In this document: positions 36,290 to 47,146 of the stretch, in pieces
Layout: each line of letters begins with the position of its first letter
Numbering within the stretch: the first letter of the stretch is position 1
Assembly: GCA_963682025.1 (NCBI GenBank)
Contig: OY821517.1
Span: 108,700,794 to 108,764,793, forward strand
Origin: Cordilura impudica
Taxonomy: Eukaryota > Arthropoda > Insecta > Diptera > Scathophagidae
Direction of reading: 5' to 3'
DNA: 64,000 bases
Translations under genes and position numbers: made by a program
Notes under the pieces: model-generated
The model's input: only the letters and a program-made list of their open reading frames with translations
The model's database searches: none
What the model was told of the DNA's origin: nothing

Positions 36290-37000
36290 TTATATCATTC
36301 GCTGAATGGTCTGTACGCTCTTTTCCTTCTTACCTTCTGGCTGTCGATGGCAGTACTCTCCACCATAGCCATACATGAGACAATTTCAACACTGAGTTGG
36401 ATTTACACTTTTTCTTTGTTATATTTTCGCCAAGAAATTATTACATTGCATATATTTTTCACGTTTAGTAGCGACTTTGGATTAAACGATTTTCTTACAA
36501 CCAAACTGAACAGAATTGTCTGGTGAACTGTATTTCGTTTCAATTTCGTTATATAAGTTATATCCCTTTAAATCAGTGATAATATCGTTGGTGCTTATCT
36601 TGGGCAGACCCTATAGAAATATGTTGTATAAGCGATTGTCTTTGGCATTGTAAGAATGGAACGGAATTTTCTTTTCCAGTAGCAACTTCTTGGAATATTC
36701 TTGTTTTACTTTGGTCGATGCAAAGATTTTAATACCTATGGAAGTACTCTTGTAAATGTATTCTTTTCCAAACAACGTTAGTAGTTCAGTAAGTTTAGTG
36801 TTGAAATCTACTACCACTGGAGAAGGTTTTAATATTTTGGGTTCAGATATGTTGGATTCTGCTTCTAAATCCATTTCAGAGTTATCAGATAGTGCACTAA
36901 ATCGATTTCTCGATGTTGACGCCATGTTGGGCAAAAAATTCATGGCAATGGGTTGAAGCCTTTTTTGCTTCTTGAGAGTTGATGACTTTTTTAGGGTCAT
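36290..37000 (-). pseudogene. LINE ORF1 (Gag-like) remnant
   Basis: The first 129 residues are open (37000-36611) and include TSRNRFSALSDNSEMDLEAE and KPSPVVVDFNTKLTELL. These are typical of the N-terminal half of Jockey ORF1, followed by the Gag RNA-recognition-like region (KIPFHSYNAKDNRLYNIFL). Past the stop, a knuckle-like PTQCxNCLMYGYGGEYCH remains near 36390. The start at 37000 lies 20 bp inside the presumed element end. In the family this protein binds the element RNA. Confidence 0.75.
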
Positions 37001-37020
37001 TGTAATAGGTTTTGCCCCGC

Positions 37021-37950
37021 GGGGTATCGTAAAAAGAAAAATCTGTTTTTATTCAGAGTTTATGTTAATTGGAATTTGAACAGAACGGTGGAGCAACAAA
37101 CAAAAATATTAATGTGGAATATATATTTATATGTATATATATAAATTTATTTTATTTATTATTTTTTTTTTATATTTATATAACCTGTAAGAGCGCGACA
37201 AACGACTTCCGTTCTCAAAGAGAGTTAGTATGAATTTTGAAAATTTTAAAAAATATTTTTTACTGATATATTTTTTTTTCACACCATGTGAAAACAATTT
37301 TGAAACTTTTTTCAACGATTCCTTAACGCTATAAGCAAACCATCAAAAGTAAATATTACACTGGTCCAAGTATTGGAAAACGCTTCTAAATTCCGGGATC
37401 CTGGGACTAAGAATATATAAAAATACTCTATATAAGTTTTCCTCTAAGATTTAATAATTCTATCAGTGCAGTTAAATTTCAATGCAGTTAATTTCAAATG
37501 AACATTCAGTTGTTTGGTGTAGAAATTTTAATTTTAACTTCTTCAACAGATATTAGTTAAATCTACTTTATTTTCAATTATTTTTTTAATTCTGAACCGT
37601 ATACCTATACGGTTTACCATTTTTTAAGTTTCAGAAAATGTTCGTAGAATTTATTTATTTCATTTATATTGATTATAAAATTATGCATATATTCTCATTC
37701 TATATGGGACCAAAAAAAAAGCAAATAATGTAACCTTCCTGATATAGATTTATACATAATGGGATTTTTTAATGAATAAAAAGTAGGTGATGTAAGGTCA
37801 TTATTTTGGGAAACATCATAACATATATCTACGATGAAATACTGCTTTCAAAGTAATCCATTGTGTATGTATTTAAGTTATGGTTATACAGGTGTTTATA
37901 GATATTTTTGAGTCTTTACTTTTTTATAATAGAAATAAAAACAATTATGA
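37021..37950. other. AT-rich sequence, nothing recognised
   Basis: No gene or repeat could be named between the LINE 5' end and mini-me copy 13. Confidence 0.45.
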
Positions 37951-38626
37951 AAATTATAGTCGGTCTAGACCGACTATATGATACCCTGCACCATGCGTTT
38001 CGAGACCCTATCTCACGGGCCCAACTAACTGGACATAGAAAATAAGCATAAACCAAATTTGAGTGGGATTTTTATTAATTTTTTTGGCTGCAGATATGAA
38101 AAAGTTCATATCGGATGCTATATCTATAATGGGGACTAGGCCCAAAAATGGACCGATCCTGACCATGTTTAGTAAAGTCTCTTGTATTCTGCATAAATAT
38201 ATACAAACAAAATTTGAGAAGAATCAGTGCAATATTTTTTTGTTTTTTGATAGATTTAAGAGAAGATCGGGAAGCAGCTATATATGGGGGCTACGACTAA
38301 GAGTTGTCCCATAGGGATCATTTTTGGACAACTTATTAATGGATGCAATGGACGCATACAAACCCAATTTGAGTAAGATCTATATGACAATTTGGATTTA
38401 TGGCAATTTATGTCGATTTCATAGGGGTGATTTGTATGGGGTCTAGGTCTTAACATAGAACGATTCTCACCAATTTCAATAGCGTTCATCCTATGGCCGA
38501 CAGAAGCTCTTATACCAAATTAGATCAAAATATGTTCATATTTGCGACCTGCAGTTTGATTAAACGGTTTACATGGACACACAGACGGACGGACGGACGG
38601 ACGGACGGACGGACGGACGGACATCG

Positions 38627-38665
38627 CACAGTGGCGCCCGTAGAGCAAACGAGGTTGCAAAAATC
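38627..38665 (+). repeat. Transib-1 left end, RSS-like
   Basis: Heptamer CACAGTG (38627-38633), 23-bp spacer, then A-rich nonamer GCAAAAATC (38657-38665). The heptamer equals the consensus of vertebrate V(D)J signals. The nonamer matches ACAAAAACC at 7 of 9 positions. Confidence 0.85.
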
Positions 38666-39527
38666 AAAATTTTCACGTGCGCCGACGAAGTTTTGAATAA
38701 ACCCATGTTATAGGAAACTTTTCAACGATTTCAAATATGCTACTCTTAATAAAATCAAATTTTTAGTTTAGAAGATATAACCGTTCAAAGTTGACCGACT
38801 TTCGGTTTTCAAAAAAAAACACAATTTTTAGTCAATTTGTTGCGATTTCAGGCGTAATATCACGAAAAATAGGTAACGCCTTATTTTTGTTTGTATTGAT
38901 TGATGTATTTATTAAATGTATAATGATAAAAAAAAATTAACTGTTTGCTTTGTGTTTCTCCTGGTAAATCACTATTTAAAAACTATCCGTTTTTTCACTA
39001 TTTTTCAACTTTGACGGAAAATAAAAAAAATTTATATTTTTCTATATTTGCCATATTTGCAAAACATGTTCTTTGATTATTTCTTTACATAATTCAAAAG
39101 CTTTTATCTGCCCGTATGTGCCCGTTTGGCTTCTAGAGGTAAAAAAGATTAAAAAGACATGGTTGCAGAAATTGTATGGCGTGCATCCCTTACATGTTTT
39201 GACTGACAGTAGTTTGATCTAATAGTTTGAAAATTGCATTTTAAGTCGGTTGTCTACCTGTGAGCCTCTGCCAAAGTCTACTCATAATATTCTGTTAGAG
39301 ACACAGGATGCACAAAAACTACTCATTGAAATTCGCAGGTACGCACCTCACTTAAAAATTACTTTGGAGCACAAATGGTCAAGAACAATATTGACTTATG
39401 GTCCCTCCAGGTAGGCAAAAATCTTATTTAGGCACGAGCATAATATCAAAGTTGCATAATTCAGCCTAAATCCATATGTATGCTGGGAACAGGTAAATTT
39501 TTAGGCATGGTAGCATAAGGCTATATA

Positions 39528-41577
39528 TTGCAAAATAAGCATAATGCCTGGATTAGTCTACGACTGAAAGTTGGCGCAACAAGTACTGAGACCATGGCGT
39601 TAAACAATTTAAAATTATTTGAACTGTTTAGAAGGTCAACCACACCAAAGTTTTTCACGGAAGCTGCTTTAGAAGAACTTGATAGCTTATACGGAAATAT
39701 TGAGAGAAGCGAAATTATAAAAAATAATTTTTATCTGATATATGCAAATATTAAGGCAAAATGGGTGAAATCTAATCGAACCATTCAGAACTTCAACTCC
39801 AAATGCGAGTACTGGCTTAATGAGGACACCATCCTGGATATATTGGCAGAAGATAAACCCACCACATCAACCAGAGGAGCAAAAGGAAGGCCAAAAAAAG
39901 TATTGAGGAGTGTTCAATTTTCACAAAAAAGAGGAAACTTGCCGATGCCTCCAATGACTTGACCACGAAGCATTTATCGGACGCGCTGTCTATTAAATAT
40001 ACAAAGGATAGTGAAAGAGTTAGGTTGCAGATTACAAAATCTGTTGCTGATGCAATCCCACTGCGACTAAAAAGGATTAAGGAAAGCATTCCCACGCCCA
40101 CAAAAAAAGTATGGTTCCGAAGAAGCCTTGGCCTTGTTTATGGACTTACAACTTTCCAAAGAAAAATATGAGATACTACGGGCATCCTTGATGCGACACC
40201 GGGCTGACCAGGATACAAGCATATTACGCAAGTCAAAATAAATTCACGAATCACTGCATACGGAGTTTACGGAAGTCTCTGTGAAAGCCAATCTGCAGGG
40301 TCTCATGGGCCATACAGCAAAACGGTTGTTGGAGAGTCTTCCTGAAAATGAGGTGAAAATTCTTCCTGAGAAACTAACATTGATCAGCAAATGGGGCTGG
40401 ATGGATCATCCGGACAAAGCGTTTATAAGCAAAGGATATCTTCCGATGACGCTACAATATCGGACGGAAATATGTTTATGGCATCTGTTGTTCCTTTGCG
40501 GCTAAAATCTGATGTTCCCACACACTGAAAAAATCCACGTCCGTCATCAGTGCATTATTGCCGACCAATAATGTTTCAGTTTGCAAGGGAATCGGCAGAA
40601 CTCATAAGGACCACGGTGAAGGACATTGATGAACAAGTAAGCAAGATTAAGCCTACAAAGCTGCAAATTGGAGAAGGGAAATATATTGATTGCAATTACG
40701 GGTTTCACCTGACCATGGTTGACGGAAAAGTGTAAACGAACTGACAGCAACAACCTCAACATTGTCATGCCCGATTTGCAAAAAGAGTCGGAAGAACTTT
40801 TTTAATTTAAACGATTCTACAAACGAGGAGAATTACGAATATGGAATGTCACCATTGCACGCAAGGATAAGGTGTATGGAGTTCTTGCTAAAACTGGCAT
40901 ATACCCTACCACAAGAGGAGGAAAACTTCGATAAAAATACATCAATAAAGGATAAGGAAAAGATCAGAAAGAAGCAAATACAGGATGCTTTTTCTAAACA
41001 AGTTGGACTAAAAGTAGACTGTCCCAAGCACGGATACGGTAACTCAAACGATGGAAACACTTCTAGCAGATTTTTTGAAAATGATGAGGCAGTAACTAGA
41101 ATCACTGGAATTGACAATCAAATCGTGAAAAGATTGGGAACGATCTTGAATGTTTTAAACTTCAAAGAAAATGTCAATTCTACAAAATATGGAGAATATG
41201 CATCGAAAACTGCATCTCTTTTAGCAGAAATGTATCCACAGAAGAAGTTGACCCCGACCGTCCATAAAATATTGGCGCATGGCAAAGATATAATTGAGTA
41301 CCAGTCTTTGCCAATTGGAGAGCTTTCTGAAGAAGCACAGGAGTCTCTTAACAAATTTTATAAAAAATATAGATTGCAGAACACATTCAAAACATCAAGG
41401 GTAAGGCAAAATGAGGACCTCTTCAATATGTTGGCAGCATCTTCCGATCCACTCATTTCTTCCCAGCGGCATGTGAAGTCACGAATAGAGTTAGGAAATA
41501 ATTATAGTTTAGAAATGATTAGTCTTTTAGATATACCTTCTCTTACGAATTGTGATGAATATTTTACAGAAAATTGA
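39528..41577 (+). pseudogene. Transib-1 transposase, RAG1-core-like, frameshifted
   Basis: The pieces align in order with the Transib-2 protein. They are an N-terminal part (39528-39962), EEALALFMDLQLSKEKYEIL (about 40110-40170), KLTLISKWGW at about 40370, VVPLRLKSD near 40490, and GFHLTMVDGKV near 40700. Then come SCPICKKS and the long intact C-terminal part 40762-41577. That part holds GYGNSNDGNTSSRFF, PTVHKILAHGKDII and GELSEEAQESLNKFYKKYR. By analogy with RAG1, the catalytic acids are the Asp after KWGW (just at a 1-base deletion near 40395), the Asp of MVDGK, and a Glu in GELSEEAQE. At least four frame changes make it inactive. The zinc-ligand pair CPIC matches CYIC of Transib-2 and CTLC of RAG1. 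The true start was not found. Confidence 0.88.
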
Positions 41578-41816
41578 AAAAATAAATTTAAAAAAGAAGT
41601 AATTTTTTTTTTAATTTGTTGGGTAATAATATTAAAACATAAAACCCTAAAGAAAAAAAATAAAAACAATCTAAATATGTAAAAATAATTTTTTTTAGTT
41701 ACCATAAAATTGATTTTTCTACAAATTTTAACTTTGATAACCCATAAGTAGGCCCCTACAAAGCGTAGCATATGCTGTTTAAATTGTTCAATTATGTTAT
41801 TCGGTTCAAAAGATAT

Positions 41817-41854
41817 GATTTTTGCAACGAAAAAACTCAAGTGGCGCCACTGTG
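41817..41854 (-). repeat. Transib-1 right end, RSS-like
   Basis: Read on the minus strand: heptamer CACAGTG (41854-41848), 22-bp spacer, nonamer GCAAAAATC (41825-41817). Only the heptamer with the next five bases and the nonamer region match the left end; the spacers differ. Confidence 0.85.
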
Positions 41855-42389
41855 CATCGTTAAATCGAATCAGATAGTGATTCTGATTTGATCGGTGTAA
41901 TAAAAGATGGGTCTAGGTTAAATATTTTTGGTAGTTACAAACAGCAGCACAAAGTCATTCATTATACCCAAACCACATAGTGGTATATGGTATAATTATA
42001 AATTGGAGACAATCTACAAATCTGTTATTTTTACTCTTTGTTTTAGTTTAAAGAGAATTAAAACGATTTTTCAATTATTTCTTCTAATTCGTTACTTATT
42101 TTTTGTTGCTTACAAATTAATAATAATAAATCAAATACTTTTGATTCAACTGAAACTTTTAAAAATTTAATGATTTGCTTTAAGTTTTATTTACAGCTGA
42201 TTTTAATGAGAAAATACTTTGAGCCTCGTGAAGTATTTATTTCAGAATAAAAACTAAGCTATTAAAATAATAAATGAAATGCCACATCTTGAGTACAGTT
42301 TTTGTGGTCCTAACTTCAAACTTCTATTTAATAAAAAAAAACTCCTATTAGCTAAAATCCACTGAAATTAAAGGAAAAAGTATTTTCTA

Positions 42390-43010
42390 AAAAAAGTTAC
42401 GTTTTCACAAAAGGTACTTCTTTAATAAAATATACTTTTTTAAGAAAATTTACTTATATAAGAAAATCTATTTTTTTAAGAAAATGTTCATTTTTAAGAA
42501 AGGGTAGTTTTCAATACAATTTTCTTTTTTGAGAAAGCTACTTATTTAAGAAAGATTTTTTTTTTTTCAGAAAATGTACTTTTTAAAGGAAGGGAAACTT
42601 TTAAATATAAAATTATTTTTTTAAAATTTGTTAGAAAATGGTTATTTTTTTAGAAGAATTGCTTTATTCAATTAAAGTACTTTTTTAAAAAAATTTAGGT
42701 ATAAGAAATGTTACTTTTTTAAGAAAATGTACTCTATTAGGAAAGGGTACTGCTTGAGAAAATTCAGTTTTTTAAGAAAATATGTTTTTTCGGAAAAGGT
42801 ATTTTTTAAGAAAAATGACTCTGTAAGAAAAAAAAGTTTTTAACGGAATGGTTATTTTTAATTCATAAAGGTAATTTGTTGGAAAATAGAAATTTTTTTT
42901 AGAAAAGGTCCTTTATTCAGTTAAGGTATTTTTTAAAGAAAATATAAAGAAAATGTACTTTTTGAAGATACTTTTTGAAAAAGAGGAAAATGTATTTTCC
43001 TGAATTTAAA
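42390..43010. repeat. Degenerate repeat E: AAGAAAAxGTACTTTTTT-like units
   Basis: Units resembling TTTAAGAAAATGTACTTTTT with irregular spacing of about 30 bp fill this stretch. The same texture returns at 54040-54255 and 56270-56640. No strict period and no coding capacity. Confidence 0.65.
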
Positions 43011-44430
43011 TATTTACCATAAATTGTTATGAGTGTGTTGGTGATGACCGTAAATGAATTAAGTATAATTTCCAAATAATATTCGTACATTTAACAACGA
43101 GTAATATTTATCTACAAACACACTGAATTTTTAAAATTTGTAACAAGTGTCCCCACACTTTAGGATATACATTAGTACAATATAATTACTATATGCTCTC
43201 TTTTGTAAACGAGCGTAATTTCAGCAGAGCACAGACACCTAAAGTTATATAAAATCGAGCTGTTATACTTTATGGGTCAAAAATCCATATTCCGTTTAGG
43301 TATAAATATAATGTATGTAGAGTAGGGTAAAAAACAGCCCTTATACTAACTCAGATTTTGTCATTACTTAATTGAAGGTTGGCAAGAATAACTAAGCCAA
43401 CCAGTTAAAGTATTGGACCATTAACAGATTTTTTCGTATATTTTTCTATATGAGAAACTGCGATTCGGATAACAGGAATGACCATAATTTCAAAAAAAAA
43501 GTCAGATGAAATCACAGGAATATTAATTAAGGGTAAATAGGGATAACTACATATTTTTTAAAGCTACCTAAATCATTCAAAATTTATTTTCAATAGATTC
43601 GTTTCCAATAAAAAAACTTCAAAATAACAGAATCTCCTAATATATATATTACAATTTGTTAAAATAATCTGCAACAAATTCAATTCGTTTCGCCTTCAAC
43701 CAAACTTTTAAAAAATATATTCTACTAAAACCTTCAATTTTATGGTGAACAAATTGTCAACCATTACATTTGATAGAAGGGTAATTGTATAATAGTTGCT
43801 AGCAAATACACTAGACATTATTAGGAGTATGTGGGTATATTAAGTTTAGGTTTATGTACAGAACACGTACAAAGTATAACTAAGAAGCCGATTTGTAATG
43901 TTGACTTTAAAGAAAATTGAAACATCAATAAAATATGGCTCAATTTATTTTTTTTTTTATTTGTAAATAAAATTGTTAGGTAGATTTCTTAACGATAGTG
44001 GTTGGTTGGCATTTAATACCTTGTGAATCCACCAGCACGATTTTAATTCTAACAACAATTGTGCTTTATAATTTTTTGGATATATTGTTTTTTTATATTA
44101 AAAATTTTATCATGCAACCGCATGGCAAAGGGTTCAAAAATATATATTCAGCTAGGAATACAGACATTTTATTTAATAGATAGAAATTATTATGTTTACA
44201 ATTTTAAAGTTTTATAACGTATATTTTATATTATATTAAATACTGTCACTCCTATGAAGAGCATAGGGCCACAATTCTTTCATAACATAATTAGTATGCA
44301 TAATTGGCATAACATGATAGTTATGAACAAGATTGATATAGTATAGCCGTATGAAAATTCATTTAATAATTTAATTAACATTCCTTGATAAAATTAAAAA
44401 CTCAACATTGAATAATATTATATCTATAAT
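43011..44430. other. AT-rich sequence, no gene seen
   Basis: Nothing recognised. A short ORF at 43998-44183 has no supporting context. Confidence 0.45.
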
Positions 44431-44434
44431 ATTA

Positions 44435-44800
44435 ATAGGCTAGGCGATTTCTTGTGACCGATGGTTTGTTCTATCGTTTTATCCCGATTTTGACCAAACA
44501 TATATTATTTGAAAGGTATTTCTTTTTAACCGTTTTGCAGATTTACAGATTTTTAAATTTTGTCCTTTATTTTGAGTAAATTGCATTTAAAGTTGCTACT
44601 AGCACATATATAAAATTATACAATGCTTTGTGTGTGTTTATTATATTTGTTAATGTGTTTGTAATGAAAATGAGTTTGTTTTTTTGTGTAGATTTGTGAA
44701 TAGGATTTAATTGATTAGCATACCTTTAGGGTCTTTACTTAATGAAAAAATAAAATTTCCTAGAATTTGCACTCGAATTTCGAGGGACGGCATCTGCTAG
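44435..44800 (+). repeat. Interspersed repeat B, copy 3
   Basis: Close match to 14085-14490 across its whole length, from AATATTAATAGGCTAGGCG to TCGAATTTCGAGGGACGG followed by CATCTGCTAG. High similarity to a copy 30 kb away suggests recent activity. Confidence 0.75.
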
Positions 44801-45051
44801 TTACATTTAACAAGCTCAAAATTAAGGGATTTAAAAAAATTAAAAAATTGGAATTTTTAAGATTGTTTAAAGGAAAAATTATTTATTATTGTTATTTAGA
44901 TATTTATTATAATTAAAATTAAAATAAATCTTAAGTCTAAAGCACTAGCAACTTAGGCTATCGGTTATAAAAAATGGTATTTTGATAATTTTAAATTACT
45001 TAAAGTTAAGTTAAATTTCTTTATGTAAATGAAGGTATTGTGCAAAAATTA

Positions 45052-47143
45052 CACTGTGGAACAAATTCAGGTTAGCAAAAGTTAGGTCGATTCTGAGAGT
45101 GAGGGGTGAAAATAGAGGCTAAATTAGAAGACCCGTATCGCGGCGTTTGTTCATGTTAGTTCGCATATTTTTTTTAAAAGACCTTCGAACTTTGCAGTCA
45201 AATGCCGATTTTCAGCATATTGTTTATATGTTTTTTTGGCTGTAACTTGACGACTAATTGATATTTTTTCAATCTGTAAAATTATTGCTAGAGACCTGTG
45301 CAACAACTAAAATTTTTAAAAAAATTGATTTAGAAAATTTTCGTGGTGCATATGAAGCAAAATGTTGGAAAAATTATTTTTTTCAGGCTTTTTGAAAATA
45401 TTTTCCACAATACTAAGTTTTTTTTGCTTTTTGTTTGATCTATAATATGATTCTCAGTTTCTTTAATAAATTTCATTTAAAAAGAAAATGGTCTTAGTCG
45501 ATAATTTGCGTTAAAAATCTCAAAACCGTTATATAAATAGCGATTTACGTAGAAGTAATTAAAAAGGGAAGTTCCAAGAATTAGGAATTGGTAAAACAAC
45601 TTTTTTGTTTTCAACCATCGCAAAGGTATAGAGTTTTTTTTTGTTTCGTAATTGGAATAGTCACATTGCACGGAAATTGCCTAAAGACAATAGGCTACAC
45701 GAAAGTCTTGTTCCTGAAATGAAAATTTTTTTGCCGTTGCTCCACATTAAATTTGGCATTGCTAAAAATTTTTTGAAATGTATCGCAAAAACACCAGCAG
45801 TATTCAACCGCTTAAAAGACATTTTCCCAAGACTAAGTAACGCCAAAATTCACAAGGGGGTTGTTAATGGTCCCGACACACGGAAACTAATGAGTCGTCA
45901 AGATTTTGACCAAGTTCTGACAGACCGAGAATAAAATGCATGGCTCACATTGAAAGCAGTCATTAAAGGAGTTTTGGGTAAAGAACGCAAAGACAACTAC
46001 AGGCAATCTGTTGCAAACATGTTGGCAGCTTTCGATGAAATTGGGGTTAATATGTCGTACAAAATTCATCTCTTGCATCAGCATCTTGATCAACTTGCTC
46101 AACAGTTGCCAACTGAAACTGATGAGCAAGGCGAACGTTATCACCAAATTGTGCTTCCATTTGAAAAAAGGTAACTATAGAGTGTGCATATTTTGAATTC
46201 CTAGATTTTTCTAATATCTTTGTCAGAGTGCACAATTTAAACATGTTAACGATTGGAAACTATTTTCGTTTCAGGTACAGAGGAAAGAAATCTCCGGATG
46301 CAATACTCGCTGAAATTTGTTGGTGGTATAAAAATATCTGTGAAGAAGAGGAAGACGAGGAAAAAGAGGAAGAAGGGGAAGACAAAGGTGAAATTCCGGA
46401 ATATCTGTTGGACGATTTTATCGACCTTTCTGATGATGATGACGATGAACAAGATATTAGAGAGAGCAGTGATGTTGATCCAGAGCCGCCTGCTAAACGG
46501 CAACTGGCCAAATCATTAATTTAATTTATTTAATTTTTTTACTTAAAGCTAACATTTCAAAAATATATTTTTTTTCCATATTTTTATAATTTCTTTTTTA
46601 ATGTTTCTTTAAATCCAACACTGAACAAAATTGGTACATAAAAAATGAGAAGTAAATTAATATTAAGCTGGAAAACGCAAGTTTTTTATCATGATTGTTT
46701 TCTTTTCAAATGAAAATTATTGAAGAAACTGAGAAGCATATTATAGATCAAAGAGAAAGCAAAAAACACTTAGTTTTGTGGAAACTATTTTAAAAAAGCA
46801 TGAAAAAAATAATATTTGCAACGTTTTGCTTTATAAGCACCAAAAAAATTTTCTAAATCAATTTTTTTTTTAAATTTTAATTGTTACACAGGTCTCTAGC
46901 AATAATTTGGCTTTTACAGATTCAAAAAAATATCAATTAGTCGACGAGTTATAGCCAAAAAACCATATAAACAATATGCTTAAAATCGGCAGTTGACTGC
47001 AAAGTTCGAAGGTCGATTAAAAAAAAAATTCGAACTAACATAAAACAAACGCCGCGATACGGGTCTTCTAATTTAGCCTCTGTTTTCACCCCTCATTCTC
47101 AGAATCGATCTTACTTTTCCTAACCTGAATTTGTTCCACAATG
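45052..47143 (+). mobile_element. CMC (Chapaev3-like) DNA transposon, internally deleted
   Basis: The 2092-bp element has inverted ends about 460 bp long (45052-45512 against 46674-47143). They start CACTGTGGAACAAATTCAGG on the left and CATTGTGGAACAAATTCAGG on the complement of the right. A TTA target duplication flanks it (45049-45051, 47144-47146). CAC-type ends with a 3-bp TWA duplication and this transposase type fit the Chapaev3 branch of the CMC group. The superfamily name is inference. The interior keeps only the C-terminal half of the transposase. Confidence 0.75.
45641..46524 (+). pseudogene. Chapaev3-like transposase, C-terminal half with intron
   Basis: Exon 1 encodes LLHIKFGIAKNFLKCIAKTP, KDIFPRLSNAKIHKGVVNGP, an in-frame stop at 45932-45934, and then MSYKIHLLHQHLDQLAQQLP and DEQGERYHQIV. 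This is a family of transposase-like proteins common in arthropods (PPLHIKLGLMK... and DEHGERFHQ signatures). A clean GT-AG intron lies at 46171-46274 (AAAAAG then GTAACT; TTTCAG then GTACAG). It joins FEKR to YRGKKSPDAILAEICWWY in frame. The C-terminus is strongly acidic (EEEEDEEKEEE, DLSDDDDDEQD). The N-terminal part is missing, so the copy would depend on a helper. The start at 45641 is only the first ATG in the frame. Confidence 0.75.
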
Positions 47144-47146
47144 TTA

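Larger units (their letters stand above)
33165..37020 (-). mobile_element. Jockey-like non-LTR retrotransposon, degenerate
   Basis: On the minus strand the order is a Gag-like ORF1 with a zinc-knuckle remnant, an AP-like endonuclease, a linker, and a reverse transcriptase with C-terminal region. This is the layout of Jockey-clade LINEs. The 5' end lies near 37020 (GCCCCGCGGGGTATCG). The 3' end is unclear because of the tandem duplication. There are many frameshifts and stops. Confidence 0.85.
38627..41854 (+). mobile_element. Transib-1: Transib-family DNA transposon
   Basis: A 3228-bp element with exact 12-bp inverted ends, CACAGTGGCGCC at 38627 and its complement ending at 41854. A 5-bp target duplication CATCG lies on both sides (38622-38626 and 41855-41859). 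CACWRTG-like ends and 5-bp duplications are the known hallmarks of Transib elements, the relatives of RAG1. The interior encodes a RAG1-core-like transposase broken by several frameshifts. Confidence 0.92.
37955..41992 (+). mobile_element. mini-me/DINE-like repeat, copy 13, split by Transib-1
   Basis: The left part, 37955-38626, starts with the perfect palindrome AGTCGGTCTAGACCGACT (about 37959-37976) and includes a long (GGAC)n tract at about 38587-38622. The right part, 41855-41992, continues with CATCGTTAAATCGAATCAG and ends with the hairpin. Removing 38627-41859 restores an uninterrupted family A sequence across the ACATCG junction. Confidence 0.85.

Noticed and set aside
46246..46519. 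Ser-rich and Lys-rich ORFs overlapping the CMC transposase C-terminus
   Set aside because: Shadows in other frames of the acidic tail region and the intron junction.
45052..47143. A third Transib, because the tip reads CACTGTGG
   Set aside because: The duplication is 3 bp (TTA), the inverted ends are about 460 bp, and the protein blocks are not RAG1-like.
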